Shown: positions 28,856 through 39,064 of the stretch, in pieces
Numbering within the stretch: position 1 is the first letter of the stretch
Layout: every line of letters begins with the position of its first letter
DNA from: Thalassotalea algicola
Lineage (GTDB): Bacteria; Pseudomonadota; Gammaproteobacteria; Enterobacterales; Alteromonadaceae
Direction: 5' to 3'
NCBI RefSeq assembly: GCF_012932965.1
Contig: NZ_JABBXH010000008.1
Span: 1 to 64,000, forward strand
Length of the DNA: 64,000 nt
Position numbers and translations under genes: made by a program
Notes under the pieces: model-generated
The model's database searches: none
Told to the model about the DNA's origin: nothing
Seen by the model: the letters and a program-made list of their open reading frames with translations, nothing else

Positions 28856-29629
28856 TTATAACCAGGCTTGATAGGCAAGATTAAGGGAAATACCAATAAC
28901 AACAAGTATGAAAATAGGTCTGATAAATTTGCTGCCAAATTTAATGGCAGAATGTGCGCCGACCCAAGCACCAACCATCATAAACACTCCCATTGCAATG
29001 CCTAGCAATAAGTTGACATGTCCAAGGTAGATGAAAGTAAACAGTGAGCAGATATTACTAACAAAGTTGCATGATCTTGCAAGCCCGCTACTAAGCAGCA
29101 AATTCATTTTATATAGAACTGAACTGGACGCCATCCAAAATGCACCTGTACCAGGTCCTGCAACCCCATCATAAAACCCTAAAATGCTACCTTGTACCGA
29201 TTGCTTAATTGTTAAACGTTTAGTGAACTTAGGTAAACCAAGCTCATCATTACAGGCGTTTTTAGCGAAAAGTGTATATAAGGCGGTTAGCATTATCAGT
29301 ATAGGTAGGCCTTTTTCTAATAATTCCGTCGATATGTAACTGACAATTATGGTGCCAATAATAGCACCTATTGCTGTATAGATAAGCGCATAGCGCCAAA
29401 ATATGGGGTTAAAAAGCTTTTTCTTATAAAAAGTAACAGAGGCGGTTGAAGAGCCAAACGTTGAAGCAAGTTTATTCGTACCTAGTGCGACATGAGGAGG
29501 TAGGCCTGAAGCAAGCAAGGTTGGTACGGTAAGCATTCCGCCACCACCTGCAATAGCGTCAATAAACCCAGCGACAAAACCAACACTACAAATGGTAACC
29601 CACATGGTAATGTCTAACATCGACTCCAT
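28856..29629 (-). CDS. TauE/SafE (TSUP) family sulfite/anion exporter
   Basis: 257 residues with about eight hydrophobic segments. The family hallmark is the glycine-rich VGFVAGFIDAIAGGGGMLTVP repeat near the N-terminus, repeated in weaker form in the second half (GFYDGVAGPGTGAFW). TSUP proteins move sulfite, sulfoacetate or related organic anions; the substrate here is unknown. Start at 29629 or, with GGAG just upstream, at 29620. Confidence 0.85.
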   Translation of the reverse strand: MESMLDITMWVTICSVGFVAGFIDAIAGGGGMLTVPTLLASGLPPHVALGTNKLASTFGSSTASVTFYKKKLFNPIFWRYALIYTAIGAIIGTIIVSYISTELLEKGLPILIMLTALYTLFAKNACNDELGLPKFTKRLTIKQSVQGSILGFYDGVAGPGTGAFWMASSSVLYKMNLLLSSGLARSCNFVSNICSLFTFIYLGHVNLLLGIAMGVFMMVGAWVGAHSAIKFGSKFIRPIFILVVIGISLNLAYQAWL

Positions 29630-29639
29630 TTAAACGCCC

Positions 29640-30284
29640 TAGTTAAGAGAAAGCGCGAGTATAGCATAGTCATTAACCTTGCAACTGACTAAAAAAGCAT
29701 AATTAATTTCAATAAATTAAAAAAATTCATTTGTTTGTTGGAAAAACGTACATATTAAAAGATGTCACAAATGAACAAAGAGAAGTCCTAACAAATAGTT
29801 GCCTCTGTTACAAAATCACCGGATTTAATAAATTCATGAATCGTTCATGAAAGTTTACAAGCTACTTTTAAGATGATTTCTGTTAACAAACTCATCCGTC
29901 CAGATTGATTGGAAATGCTGTGTGTATAATCCATATTTCTTTCTTAGACATTGTTTTTATTGGCTTGTTGGGGACGAATTGTTTGTAGTGGTGCTTTTTT
30001 AGTTGTTGAATTATTCGACAGCAATGTAAATAAATATGATAAATAAACGTCGGGAAAGTTTGCTTTTATAGCGCAGTTTGCATTGTGAATAAATGTAATT
30101 AAACGTTGCTAATTGTTAGTTTTGTTGCTGATTGGTTATAAATGGGTGTTGACGCTGTAATTGAATTCCGTTTAATATCCTATGCGACAGATCAGGTCCT
30201 AGACCCGTATATAAAAAACTTAACAAGGCAATATAGCCTTGAACTTAAAAACTAAAATCACGAAAGTGATCCAGGGAGTATACA
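29640..30284 (+). promoter_or_regulatory. long upstream region and promoter of the TonB receptor
   Basis: 645 bp without a gene, very AT-rich. A good sigma70 promoter is visible: TTGACG (30149-30154), 18 bp, TAATAT (30173-30178). The roughly 100-nt leader holds a hairpin CAAGGC/GCCTTG (30224-30241) before the ribosome site CAGGGAG. I see no Fur box or known riboswitch. The rest is unexplained. Confidence 0.55.
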
Positions 30285-33098
30285 ATGTATCAAAATAATA
30301 AGCTCACTCGAGCTGTTAGACTTGCTATTGCGGCTGGTGCTGCAACTACAGCAATGGCGATGCCTACTTCTGTAGCATTCGCTGAAGAAGCTGCTGAAGA
30401 AAGCGTAGAACGTATTCAGGTAACTGGTTCTCGTATTAAGCGTCAAGAATTAACGGCTGTAACGCCAATCATCGAAGTAGACGCACAAGAATTCGCAATC
30501 TCTGGTAACTTAAACGTTGAGCAAAAGCTTGCTGAGTTACCTTCAACTCTTCCTTCATTTGGTCCTAGCTCAAACAACCCAGGTGATGGTACAGCAACAG
30601 TTAACTTACGTGGTTTAGGTACTTCACGTACTTTAGTAATGGTTAACGGTCGTCGTTGGGTTCCTTCACGTCAAGATGGTGTTGTGGATTTAAACACAAT
30701 CCCAGCTTCATTAATCGAGAACGTTGAAATCATCACTGGTGGTGCTTCTGCGGTATACGGTTCTGACGCGTTAGGTGGTGTTGTTAACTTCAACATGAAA
30801 GACGATTTCGAAGGCGTTGAATTTTCAACTCTTTACGACGTAACTACTGAAGGTGATGCAGAGAAGTTCAACCTAGATATGACGATGGGTGGTAACTTTG
30901 CAGATGACCGTGGTAACGCTGTACTTTATTTAGGTTACTCACAACGTGAAGCTTTATTCCAAGGCGACCGTGATTTCTCTAACGTTGCTTTAACTGAAAG
31001 CGGCGATGAATTAGTAGCTGGTGGTTCATCAGGTGTTCCTGGTACACGTATCTGGGGTGGTCCAACTCTAGCTGACGGTACTGTTGTTGGTACTTTCGGT
31101 CCAAACGGTGAAGGTTTACCATGGGTAGAACCAGATTCACGTTTTAACTACGCACCAGATAACTTCTTACAGTTACCTCAAGAGCGTTACTCAGCAAGTG
31201 CATTCGCTCACTTCTACGTGACAGATGAGCACCGTATTTACTCTGAAGTTTCTTTCATCCGTAACTACGTTCCACAAGAATTAGCACCAACTCCTGCGTT
31301 CACAACTGTTGAACTTAACCCGAACTCAGTATTCTTCGATCAAGCAGTACGTGATGCTTGGGGCTTAGAGAGCGGTGAAACGGTTTCTGCATTCGTTGGT
31401 CGTCGTATGGTTGAGAATGGTTCACGTCAATCTTTAGATACTCGTGATGCATTCCGTATTTTATTAGGTGTTGATGGTTACATTAATGACGATTGGTCAT
31501 ACGATGTTTACTATAGCCGTTCAATGCTAGATCAATCTAACCTTCTTAACAATGACGTTGCAGCGTCTCGTTTCCGTCAAGCAGTATTAGTTACTGACGA
31601 TGGTACAGCGTGTCAAGATCCTTCAGGCGGTTGTGTACCGATGAACATCTTTGGTGCTGGTAACATCTCTCAAGAAGCTGTTGATTTCGTAAACGTTGGT
31701 GCAGCTAACGTTACATCTGTAATTCAAGAAGTATTCATGGCTAACGTTGCTGGTACTACTCCTTGGACTTTACCAGGTGCTCAAGAGCCAATTGGTATGG
31801 TATTTGGTTTCGAGAAGCGTCAAGACGAATCTTCTTTCCGTCCAGATGAGTTCTTAGCTGGTGGTGACGTATTAGGTTTCAACGCTGGTGAAGCAACTAT
31901 CGGTAACTACTCTTCAGATGAATTCTTCACAGAGATTTCAATTCCAGTATTATCTGGTAAAGCATTTGCTGAAGACTTAAGCCTATGGGGTGCTGCACGT
32001 TTCGCAGATTACTCTAACATCGGTAACGTTGAGTCTTTCGCTGCTGCAATTAACTGGGCGCCAGCTGAGTGGGTTTCTACTCGTGTAGGTTTCCAACAAG
32101 CGGTACGTGCTCCTAACGTTTCTGAATTATTCCTAGGTGCTTCAAACGGCTTCCCAGGTGCAACGGATCCATGTGCTAGCAACGGTTTCCAACCTGGTAT
32201 TACTGACGTAGCACTTTGTGAAGCAACTGGTGTTGCTCCAGGTATGGTTGGTAACTTCGAACAAGCTAACTCACAAATCGAAGGTTCATTCGGTGGTAAC
32301 CAAGACCTATCTGAAGAAACTTCAGATACATTAACTCTTGGTGTTGTTGTTCAACCAATGGACGGCTTAGATTTCACTATCGATTACTTCTCAATCGAAA
32401 TTGAAGACGCTATTGCTTCTTACGGTGTAAACAACACACTTAACGTTTGTTACAACGTTGTTCAAGACATCAATGATGAAACTTGTCAAAACATCCAACG
32501 TCGTGCTGACGGTAACGTTTCTCTTGTTCAGTCACTTAACGCTAACATTGGTTTAATTGAAACTTCTGGTATTGACTTCAACATTACTTACAACACAGAG
32601 TTTGACTTTGGTTTCTTCGGTAATGGTTCAAGCTTAAATGTTCAATTCCGTTCTACTTACTTAGACAAGTTCGAAGTAACGCCAATTGCAGCATTACCAG
32701 ACACAGTGAACAAGTGTGACGGTTACTTCGGTAACACTTGTGGTGTTCCACGTCCTGAGTTCCAATCTAATACTCGTATTAACTGGACAACTGGTGACTT
32801 AACACTATCTGCATTAGTACGTTACATCGGTGAAACTGAAGATGACCAATTAATGGTTGATGAAGATTTATCTGCATCAGACTTAGTTGTTCCTGAGTTA
32901 GATTCTAAAATCTACTTAGACTTAAGTGCTTCTTACATCGTAAGCGATGCATTAAAAGTTAACTTCGGTGTTAAGAATGTTCTTGACGAAGAGCCACAAG
33001 CACTTGGTGATTCTCAGCAACAAGCTAACACATTCCCTGAGTTATACGATGTATTCGGTCCACGCGTATTCTTAAGCGGTACATACACATTTAACTAA
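30285..33098 (+). CDS. TonB-dependent outer-membrane receptor
   Basis: 937 residues. Signal peptide of about 33 residues ending AFA, then a TonB-box-like start ERIQVTGSRIKR, a plug domain (about 55-170, with VNLRGLGTSRTLVMVNGRR) and a 22-strand beta barrel ending in the aromatic-rich GPRVFLSGTYTFN. The type is the large proteobacterial receptor class used for glycans, peptides or siderophores; the ligand cannot be read from sequence. Codon use is strikingly uniform compared with neighbours, a sign of very high expression. TonB/ExbBD genes lie 8 kb downstream. Confidence 0.94.
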   Translation: MYQNNKLTRAVRLAIAAGAATTAMAMPTSVAFAEEAAEESVERIQVTGSRIKRQELTAVTPIIEVDAQEFAISGNLNVEQKLAELPSTLPSFGPSSNNPGDGTATVNLRGLGTSRTLVMVNGRRWVPSRQDGVVDLNTIPASLIENVEIITGGASAVYGSDALGGVVNFNMKDDFEGVEFSTLYDVTTEGDAEKFNLDMTMGGNFADDRGNAVLYLGYSQREALFQGDRDFSNVALTESGDELVAGGSSGVPGTRIWGGPTLADGTVVGTFGPNGEGLPWVEPDSRFNYAPDNFLQLPQERYSASAFAHFYVTDEHRIYSEVSFIRNYVPQELAPTPAFTTVELNPNSVFFDQAVRDAWGLESGETVSAFVGRRMVENGSRQSLDTRDAFRILLGVDGYINDDWSYDVYYSRSMLDQSNLLNNDVAASRFRQAVLVTDDGTACQDPSGGCVPMNIFGAGNISQEAVDFVNVGAANVTSVIQEVFMANVAGTTPWTLPGAQEPIGMVFGFEKRQDESSFRPDEFLAGGDVLGFNAGEATIGNYSSDEFFTEISIPVLSGKAFAEDLSLWGAARFADYSNIGNVESFAAAINWAPAEWVSTRVGFQQAVRAPNVSELFLGASNGFPGATDPCASNGFQPGITDVALCEATGVAPGMVGNFEQANSQIEGSFGGNQDLSEETSDTLTLGVVVQPMDGLDFTIDYFSIEIEDAIASYGVNNTLNVCYNVVQDINDETCQNIQRRADGNVSLVQSLNANIGLIETSGIDFNITYNTEFDFGFFGNGSSLNVQFRSTYLDKFEVTPIAALPDTVNKCDGYFGNTCGVPRPEFQSNTRINWTTGDLTLSALVRYIGETEDDQLMVDEDLSASDLVVPELDSKIYLDLSASYIVSDALKVNFGVKNVLDEEPQALGDSQQQANTFPELYDVFGPRVFLSGTYTFN

Positions 33099-33136
33099 TC
33101 ATTTGTTTAACAAATAGATTAATTAATAAGTGATAT

Positions 33137-33168
33137 AAATGGTCAACTTCGGTTGGCCATTTTTTTTG
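33137..33168 (+). terminator. terminator after the TonB receptor
   Basis: AATGGTCAAC / GTTGGCCATT (one G-U) closed by a TTCG tetraloop and followed by eight T. It separates the receptor from the enzyme genes, which need their own promoter. Confidence 0.92.
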
Positions 33169-33269
33169 CCTAAAATTCGGTAATTTTCTTAACTTTTAGT
33201 TGGCTATGGCGCTGTTATTGAGGCGAGATTACATTACAATGCTGTGATACAAGAATTCAGATATGTTTT

Positions 33270-35093
33270 ATGTTTAATAATCAGCAGCAGCTTTTAAATG
33301 AATTAAACAGAATGCAGCAGATGCTTCAAAAGCAGCAAGCGGCTGATGTAATTAGTACTTTTGAACGATTAGAGAAAGACTACCCTAATCAACCGGATTT
33401 GCTTCATCTCGCGGCTTTAGCGTTTAAACAGATTAATAAGTTTAACGAATCGAAATCATGTTTCGAGCGCAGTTTAAAGGCTAACGATAAACAACCTTTT
33501 GTCCATAATAACTTTGCCAATTTATTACTAGCAAAAGAGTTGTTTTATGAAGCCGAATCGCATTATAAAAAAGCGATAGCCTTAAAGGGTGACTATCTTG
33601 ATGCATGGAAAAATTTGGCAATAGCATCTACAGAGCAACGTAAGTTTTCTCAAGCAACAGAAGCCGTAGACAAGGCTTTAGGTTTTAATGCTCATGATAC
33701 GTCGTTGTTGACTATTAAAGGTAATATCTTTAAAGCTCAAGAAGACTTTGATAACGCGATTAAAACCTATCAACAGGTATTACAACTTAACCCAAACTAT
33801 TTCAAAGCACTGCACAATCTTGGTGTCACTTATAAGCTTATAGAACAGCACGATTATGCTATTGCCTGCTTTAACAAAGCAAAAGAAATAGCGCCTTCAG
33901 TTAGTGAAGTAGATTTCAATTTGGCCAATACTTATTTTGAACTCGGTCATTATCAACAGGCAGAGCAAAATTATTGGAGTGCACTGAATAAAAGGCCAAA
34001 CGATATAGAGGTACATCAAACATTAAATGAGTTCTATTGGCAGCAAAATAATAAGGCGAATTTTGGCAAGAGTTTTCAACAAGTAATAGCGCATTTACCT
34101 AATGATATTGCCTTAAGACACGCCTATGCAGAGTCGATTTTTTCTGCCGGTGACTATGAAAATGCTGAACGTATTATTAAGGGCGTTCAGGGTGACGAAT
34201 ATGATAGCCGCTTGCTTCATACTCTTGGAAAAATTGAAGCGGTTAGAGGACAAAATAAAGAGGCTGTATGTCTATTTGAGCAATCGCTATTGCAAGGGTT
34301 TAATCTAGATACGGCATTAGATCTTATTAATTTAGCTATTGTCGAAGCAGATTACGATAAGGCATTATATTTCATCGAACAAGCTGAGCTTCGAGAGCCT
34401 TTGAATCAGCTATTACTCGCTTATAAAGGAACCTGTTGGCGCTTAACGAATGATGAGCGTCATTATTGGCTAAATGATTATGAACGATTTGTTCGACCAT
34501 ATCAGCTAGCAGTACCAAATGGTTATAGCAATTTATCGGACTTTCTCAATGAACTTGAAAGCGTCTTGCTCTCGATGCACCAACTTGACCAAGCTCCTTT
34601 AAAGCAAACGTTAAAAAACGGTACTCAAACGCCAGGTAGGCTGTTACATAAGAAACAGCCTGTAATAGAGCTACTAAAGAATGGCCTTAGTGAAATAGTT
34701 ACTGAGCATATTACATCGTTGCCTGATGATAATTCACATCCCTTATTAAGTCGTAAGTCTCGTCAATTTTCCTTTGCTGGCTCTTGGTCGGTAAAGTTAC
34801 AACCTAATGGCTTCCATGTTAATCATGTGCATCCAGCGGGGTGGCTTAGTTCATCATTCTATATTCGTATGCCAGAGCTTAGTGAGCAGCAGCAATTTGC
34901 CAACGCTGGTGCAATAAAGTTTGGGGAGACTTCTATGTCACTGGGTGAAAGAGAAGAAGTCGCGAAAATTATTGCTCCGTCACCAGGCACTTTGGCATTG
35001 TTTCCTTCTTATATGTGGCATGGAACGATTCCATTTGAAAGCGACAATGACGAGTTTCGCCTTACCTCTCCGTTCGATGTTGTACCAATATAA
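33270..35093 (+). CDS. TPR protein with C-terminal 2OG-Fe(II) oxygenase domain
   Basis: 607 residues. Roughly the first 380 are tetratricopeptide repeats (about ten, e.g. the AWKNLAIASTEQRKFSQATE type). The C-terminal 200 match the putative 2OG-Fe(II) oxygenase family seen in TPR fusions: FHVNHVHPAGWLSSSFY, then GTLALFPSYMWHG, with His residues as likely iron ligands and a late Arg (FRLTSPF) for 2-oxoglutarate. TPRs suggest the substrate is a protein or peptide. Twelve bases before the methyltransferase gene. Reaction unknown. Confidence 0.8.
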   Translation: MFNNQQQLLNELNRMQQMLQKQQAADVISTFERLEKDYPNQPDLLHLAALAFKQINKFNESKSCFERSLKANDKQPFVHNNFANLLLAKELFYEAESHYKKAIALKGDYLDAWKNLAIASTEQRKFSQATEAVDKALGFNAHDTSLLTIKGNIFKAQEDFDNAIKTYQQVLQLNPNYFKALHNLGVTYKLIEQHDYAIACFNKAKEIAPSVSEVDFNLANTYFELGHYQQAEQNYWSALNKRPNDIEVHQTLNEFYWQQNNKANFGKSFQQVIAHLPNDIALRHAYAESIFSAGDYENAERIIKGVQGDEYDSRLLHTLGKIEAVRGQNKEAVCLFEQSLLQGFNLDTALDLINLAIVEADYDKALYFIEQAELREPLNQLLLAYKGTCWRLTNDERHYWLNDYERFVRPYQLAVPNGYSNLSDFLNELESVLLSMHQLDQAPLKQTLKNGTQTPGRLLHKKQPVIELLKNGLSEIVTEHITSLPDDNSHPLLSRKSRQFSFAGSWSVKLQPNGFHVNHVHPAGWLSSSFYIRMPELSEQQQFANAGAIKFGETSMSLGEREEVAKIIAPSPGTLALFPSYMWHGTIPFESDNDEFRLTSPFDVVPI

Positions 35094-35105
35094 AAGTTAA
35101 TAATA

Positions 35106-35996
35106 ATGAAAGATAAACATAGTGCTTGGAGTCAATACTGGTCTGCGAATAAAAATAGCTGTATTGGCAGTCATGAAGAGCAAAAGTTGGTAGATAGGCT
35201 TTGGCAATCTTGGCTAGCTACGATAGCTTCTGGTGGAAAAGTACTAGATTTAGCAACTGGAAATGGCGCCGTTATTCACTCTATGCTTGCTGCAGGTACC
35301 AGTCATACTTTTACTGCCGTTGATTATGCCGATATAAAGCCAAATATGAATCAACTGTCCTTTCCTGAGAATGTCGAATTCACAGCGAATATCGATATAG
35401 CATTATTACCATTTAGCGACGAGTCTTTTGACGGGATATCGAGTCAATTTGGATTTGAGTACGCAGATATATCTAAAGCAAGTGCTGAATTGGTTCGTGT
35501 TTTGAAAAAAGAAGGCAGATTTCAACTGATTGTCCATCATCAAACAAGTGAAATTTTAAAGGCTAATATTACTCGTCTAGATGAGATTGCTTGGTTAATA
35601 GAAGAGCAGGGAGTCATTGATTCTGCAATCGCATATGTCCATGGAAGCATAAGCCAAACGTCACTAGAAAAAATAGGGCAAGAGTATTTGTCACAGCATC
35701 ACGGAAAGTTAACTAAAACTATTTCAGGTAATGTGTTTGAGTCAATAAACCAAGCCGTTTTAGATTATTATTCTGATAACAAGACTCGTGCTACACAGTC
35801 TATAAAGCTTTTACAAGCAAGGTTGCAGGGGGAGTTTAGCCGTTTAACACAACTTGCAGACGTAGCAATGTCGAAAGACGCAGTAGACAAATTAGTAACT
35901 CGCTTTGAAAACTTAGGTGCTAAAGCCGATGCTACTGAATTAAAAACAGCTGATGAATTAACTTTAGGTTGGCATTTAACGGGTTCTCGCAAATGA
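35106..35996 (+). CDS. class I SAM-dependent methyltransferase
   Basis: 296 residues. The SAM-binding motif I is VLDLATGNG at about 48-56, followed by an acidic motif II (FTAVDYAD) and the post-I region FDGISSQFGFEYAD, a UbiE-like layout. The acceptor is unknown. It sits between two TPR-oxygenase genes and overlaps the next start as ATGA, so these three form one operon. A helical C-terminal third (residues 200-270) is unusual for simple small-molecule enzymes. Confidence 0.82.
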   Translation: MKDKHSAWSQYWSANKNSCIGSHEEQKLVDRLWQSWLATIASGGKVLDLATGNGAVIHSMLAAGTSHTFTAVDYADIKPNMNQLSFPENVEFTANIDIALLPFSDESFDGISSQFGFEYADISKASAELVRVLKKEGRFQLIVHHQTSEILKANITRLDEIAWLIEEQGVIDSAIAYVHGSISQTSLEKIGQEYLSQHHGKLTKTISGNVFESINQAVLDYYSDNKTRATQSIKLLQARLQGEFSRLTQLADVAMSKDAVDKLVTRFENLGAKADATELKTADELTLGWHLTGSRK

Positions 35997-37162
35997 ATAC
36001 TTTAGAGCGAATAGATGTATTGTTTAAACAACAGCAAAACAAAGAAGCTTTTTCGTTACTTTTAAAGTATGTAGAAGAACACCCAAAAGATCAGCAACAA
36101 GCTTATCGCTTAGCGATAGTCTCAGAACAAATCGGCACGATAGAACAAACTCAACAAGCGTACCTTAATTGTTTAAAGGTGTGCCCGAATAATGCTTTAG
36201 CTTACTTATATGCTGGAACGTTTTTTCTAGCGATTAACTTTGAAGACAAGGGCTTGGCAATCTTGGTAGTTGGTGAGCAACTAGATTCGAAAATTACAAC
36301 TTTATATCGATATGAAAATGTTGAAATGCAGACAAGAGAACGTTCTTACAAAGCTGATATGGCGTTAAGGAACTTTTATACTAGTCAACATCAAAATCAA
36401 GTAGGAAACGCCCAAAGCCTACAAAATGTAGCTCAGGCTATATGGCCGCAAACGCATAATGCAAATTTTCAATATCATGTTGAGCATCAGCGTCCGCATT
36501 TGTTCTATCTTCCTCATCTTACTGCAAAACCATTTTGGCAAGAATGTAGTGCGTTTGATGTTGCAGGAATTGAAAGTAACTTAGCAGAATTAAAAAATGA
36601 ATTTCTAGCACTGGTTGACCATATTGACGACTACGGAGAGCCATATTTAGGCGACGAATATAAGCAGCTAGGTTTTGATAAATTGGCGGGAAGTACGAAT
36701 TGGACCGCGCTACATATTTATAAAGGTGGTCAGCTAAATGAATTATTAGCGGATAAACTACCTGTCACATTATCTACGCTAAGGCAACTACCTTTATACA
36801 AATTGAATGATAACCCGTTTGAGGTGTTTTATTCAGTGCTTAAAGGTGGGCAGCATATTACTCCACATTACGGTTTATCAAACCATAGTTTAACAGTACA
36901 TTTCCCTTTAATCGTTCCTGGAGAAGGTTATATAAAAGTTGCGGATGAACAAGTTCAGTGGCAAGAAGGTGAAATTGTCGCTTTTGATGATTCTTACATT
37001 CATGAAGCAGTTAATCATAGTGAGCAAATGCGTGTGGTATTAATTTTTTCTGTTTGGCACCCTGAGCTAACTTTAGATGAACAGGCGGCAATCAGGCGCT
37101 CTTTTAGCGCCCGAAAAGAGTGGCAAAAAAACCAAAAAAATTACGTAGATAACTTATTGTAA
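35993..37162 (+). CDS. TPR protein with aspartyl/asparaginyl beta-hydroxylase-like domain
   Basis: 389 residues. A short TPR region (about 1-110) and a C-terminal AspH-type 2OG oxygenase domain: GGQHITPHYGLSNHSLTVHF, then DDSYIHEAVNHSEQMRVVLIF, with the two His as iron ligands and Arg in MRVVL for 2-oxoglutarate. AspH enzymes hydroxylate Asp/Asn side chains in proteins or peptides. The ATG at 35993 overlaps the methyltransferase stop; an in-frame start 24 bp upstream would lie inside that gene. Its 3' end overlaps the oppositely oriented sulfotransferase gene by 22 bp. Confidence 0.82.
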   Translation: MNTLERIDVLFKQQQNKEAFSLLLKYVEEHPKDQQQAYRLAIVSEQIGTIEQTQQAYLNCLKVCPNNALAYLYAGTFFLAINFEDKGLAILVVGEQLDSKITTLYRYENVEMQTRERSYKADMALRNFYTSQHQNQVGNAQSLQNVAQAIWPQTHNANFQYHVEHQRPHLFYLPHLTAKPFWQECSAFDVAGIESNLAELKNEFLALVDHIDDYGEPYLGDEYKQLGFDKLAGSTNWTALHIYKGGQLNELLADKLPVTLSTLRQLPLYKLNDNPFEVFYSVLKGGQHITPHYGLSNHSLTVHFPLIVPGEGYIKVADEQVQWQEGEIVAFDDSYIHEAVNHSEQMRVVLIFSVWHPELTLDEQAAIRRSFSARKEWQKNQKNYVDNLL

Positions 37163-38967
37163 GCCTCAGTAAAAGGTTTTAATTGCAGGCTATAATTTGT
37201 AGAAAAACCTATTTTACTTCGATTAATTGGCTTTCTTACTTGGACTTCACTAAAAGTAAAACTTGGAACTGCTTGTTTATAGAAATTTAAATACTCTTGT
37301 TGCCAAGGTAAGTTTAAAAAATCAAAAAGTAATTTTGCTTGCTCAGTTGGTGCTTCAACAAGATTTTGATAATCCAAGTCATATACTTGTTTGGGGAAAA
37401 CTTTCTTCCAATAATCCATTAGTTTATTCGCTTCGGCTACTGCGTGAGCAATTGATGGTAAGTCGCATGCATAGCTGTGGTAGTCATTAAATTGCTGGCA
37501 GTATATCGACAACGCTAAATCTTGCGGTGCTCTGCGCATTTGAATTATTTTAGCAGCTGGGAATGTTGCCAAAATCGCACCTACGAATCGGAAGTTATGT
37601 GGCATTTTGTCAATAACAATATTGTTATCTATACCGATAAATTTTTGGTAGTTCTCAACTAGTTCATTTGCATTAGCTTTTAAGTAATTACCAACCTCTG
37701 CTTGAGGCATATGTTGTAATAACTGTTCAAAAGTGGCTGATATTCCGTTACTTTCATTAACGCTTATTGCGCCAGGGTTCTGACTTAAAAGCCTATTAAC
37801 TAACGTGGTGCCTGAGCGCGGCATACCGACAATAAATACGTTGTTTGTTGTTTCTAGCTGTGATTTTTCAACATATTTGAACGCTTTTAATTGTTCATAT
37901 TCTTGCTGTACAACGCTAGGGCTGTATTGTTTTTGAGCATCAATTAGCTCTTTACGTTGACTTTCATTGGCTTTAATAAATGCTTGAAATGCATTCTTAA
38001 ACTGTTGGCGTTTTTCATAGGCTTTGCCAAGTGTGTATAAATTTTGTCGACTTTCAAAAGAGGTCTCATTACTAGTATCAATTAAACTACTTAATTGCTC
38101 TACAAGCAAAGACTGCTGTTTATCGTCACCAAATTCGCCTACGACTTGCCATGCGATTGAAGCGTTAGAGCTAATTTCCAAAATTCGACTGGCAAAAGCT
38201 AGTGCCTGTTCTTTATTATGATTTAAGCGTGCTAACTTGCAGCGCAATATCAGTACTTGGATATTATTAGCCATATCGCTGCTCACTTTATTTAACGCGA
38301 ACTCGGCGTTTTCTTTTTGCTGAGCGAGTAAATATAGATCGGCCATTCTTATGTAATTATCATTATCAGGCTTGAGCATTATTAGTTGTTCAAATAGTGG
38401 AATTGCTAAAGAAAAGTTCAGTGTTTTGCCATAGCAAATTGCTAAGTTATTGAGTACTTCATAGTTATTAGGAAATTGCTTCTTTAGCTGGTTTAATCGC
38501 GTTATTGCATTTGTCCAATCGCCCAAGGCCATATGACTCTGCACGAGTAATATAGCTAACTGAGGAGTCTCCTGTGTATTGCGCTCGATAATAGCGATGG
38601 TGTGTTTGTAGGCATTAAGTGAAAATGCAAGCTGTGCGTAAGGGGCAATAAAGTCAGAATTTGAGGGAATTGATTGTATTACTCTTGCTAAAAGTTCAGT
38701 TGCCTTATCAATTAGGTTAACGTGTTTAAGGCACAGGATGTAATTAAAACTAATATCTAACGCACTAGGCTCAATTGCGAGTGCACGTTCAAATAATGGA
38801 AGTGCAGATGCAAAGTCTTGTTGCTGCATTTTTACTGTCGCTAACCCATAAAGCGCGTCAATACTTGTTTGCTGATTTACGATACTTTGATATAGCGTTG
38901 ATGCTTGTTCTAGTTGTCCAGACTGATGAGCTTGTTCTGCTTGATTTAAAATTTGATTTATATTCAT
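37141..38967 (-). CDS. TPR-containing sulfotransferase family protein
   Basis: 608 residues. TPR repeats fill roughly residues 1-340. The C-terminal sulfotransferase domain begins with the PAPS 5'-phosphosulfate loop VGMPRSGTTLVNRLLS (about 378-393) and a later 3'-phosphate region (IIQMRRAPQDLALSIY). It would transfer sulfate from PAPS to an unknown acceptor, perhaps tyrosine or a hydroxyl made by the neighbouring hydroxylases (inference). Read leftward, tail to tail with the AspH-like gene. Confidence 0.85.
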   Translation of the reverse strand: MNINQILNQAEQAHQSGQLEQASTLYQSIVNQQTSIDALYGLATVKMQQQDFASALPLFERALAIEPSALDISFNYILCLKHVNLIDKATELLARVIQSIPSNSDFIAPYAQLAFSLNAYKHTIAIIERNTQETPQLAILLVQSHMALGDWTNAITRLNQLKKQFPNNYEVLNNLAICYGKTLNFSLAIPLFEQLIMLKPDNDNYIRMADLYLLAQQKENAEFALNKVSSDMANNIQVLILRCKLARLNHNKEQALAFASRILEISSNASIAWQVVGEFGDDKQQSLLVEQLSSLIDTSNETSFESRQNLYTLGKAYEKRQQFKNAFQAFIKANESQRKELIDAQKQYSPSVVQQEYEQLKAFKYVEKSQLETTNNVFIVGMPRSGTTLVNRLLSQNPGAISVNESNGISATFEQLLQHMPQAEVGNYLKANANELVENYQKFIGIDNNIVIDKMPHNFRFVGAILATFPAAKIIQMRRAPQDLALSIYCQQFNDYHSYACDLPSIAHAVAEANKLMDYWKKVFPKQVYDLDYQNLVEAPTEQAKLLFDFLNLPWQQEYLNFYKQAVPSFTFSEVQVRKPINRSKIGFSTNYSLQLKPFTEAYNKLST

Positions 38968-39064
38968 GAAAGCGTCTTTTGCGCTAAAGATAATCTTCTA
39001 CTTCAGTAACTCTCGATGATACTATACGAAAATCTAATAGTTAATGTATTTATGTGGCTAGTTA

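Noticed and set aside
29640-30148. Hidden gene or riboswitch upstream of the TonB receptor
   Set aside because: No frame of useful length, no ribosome site and no known aptamer motif found; described only as an unexplained leader region.
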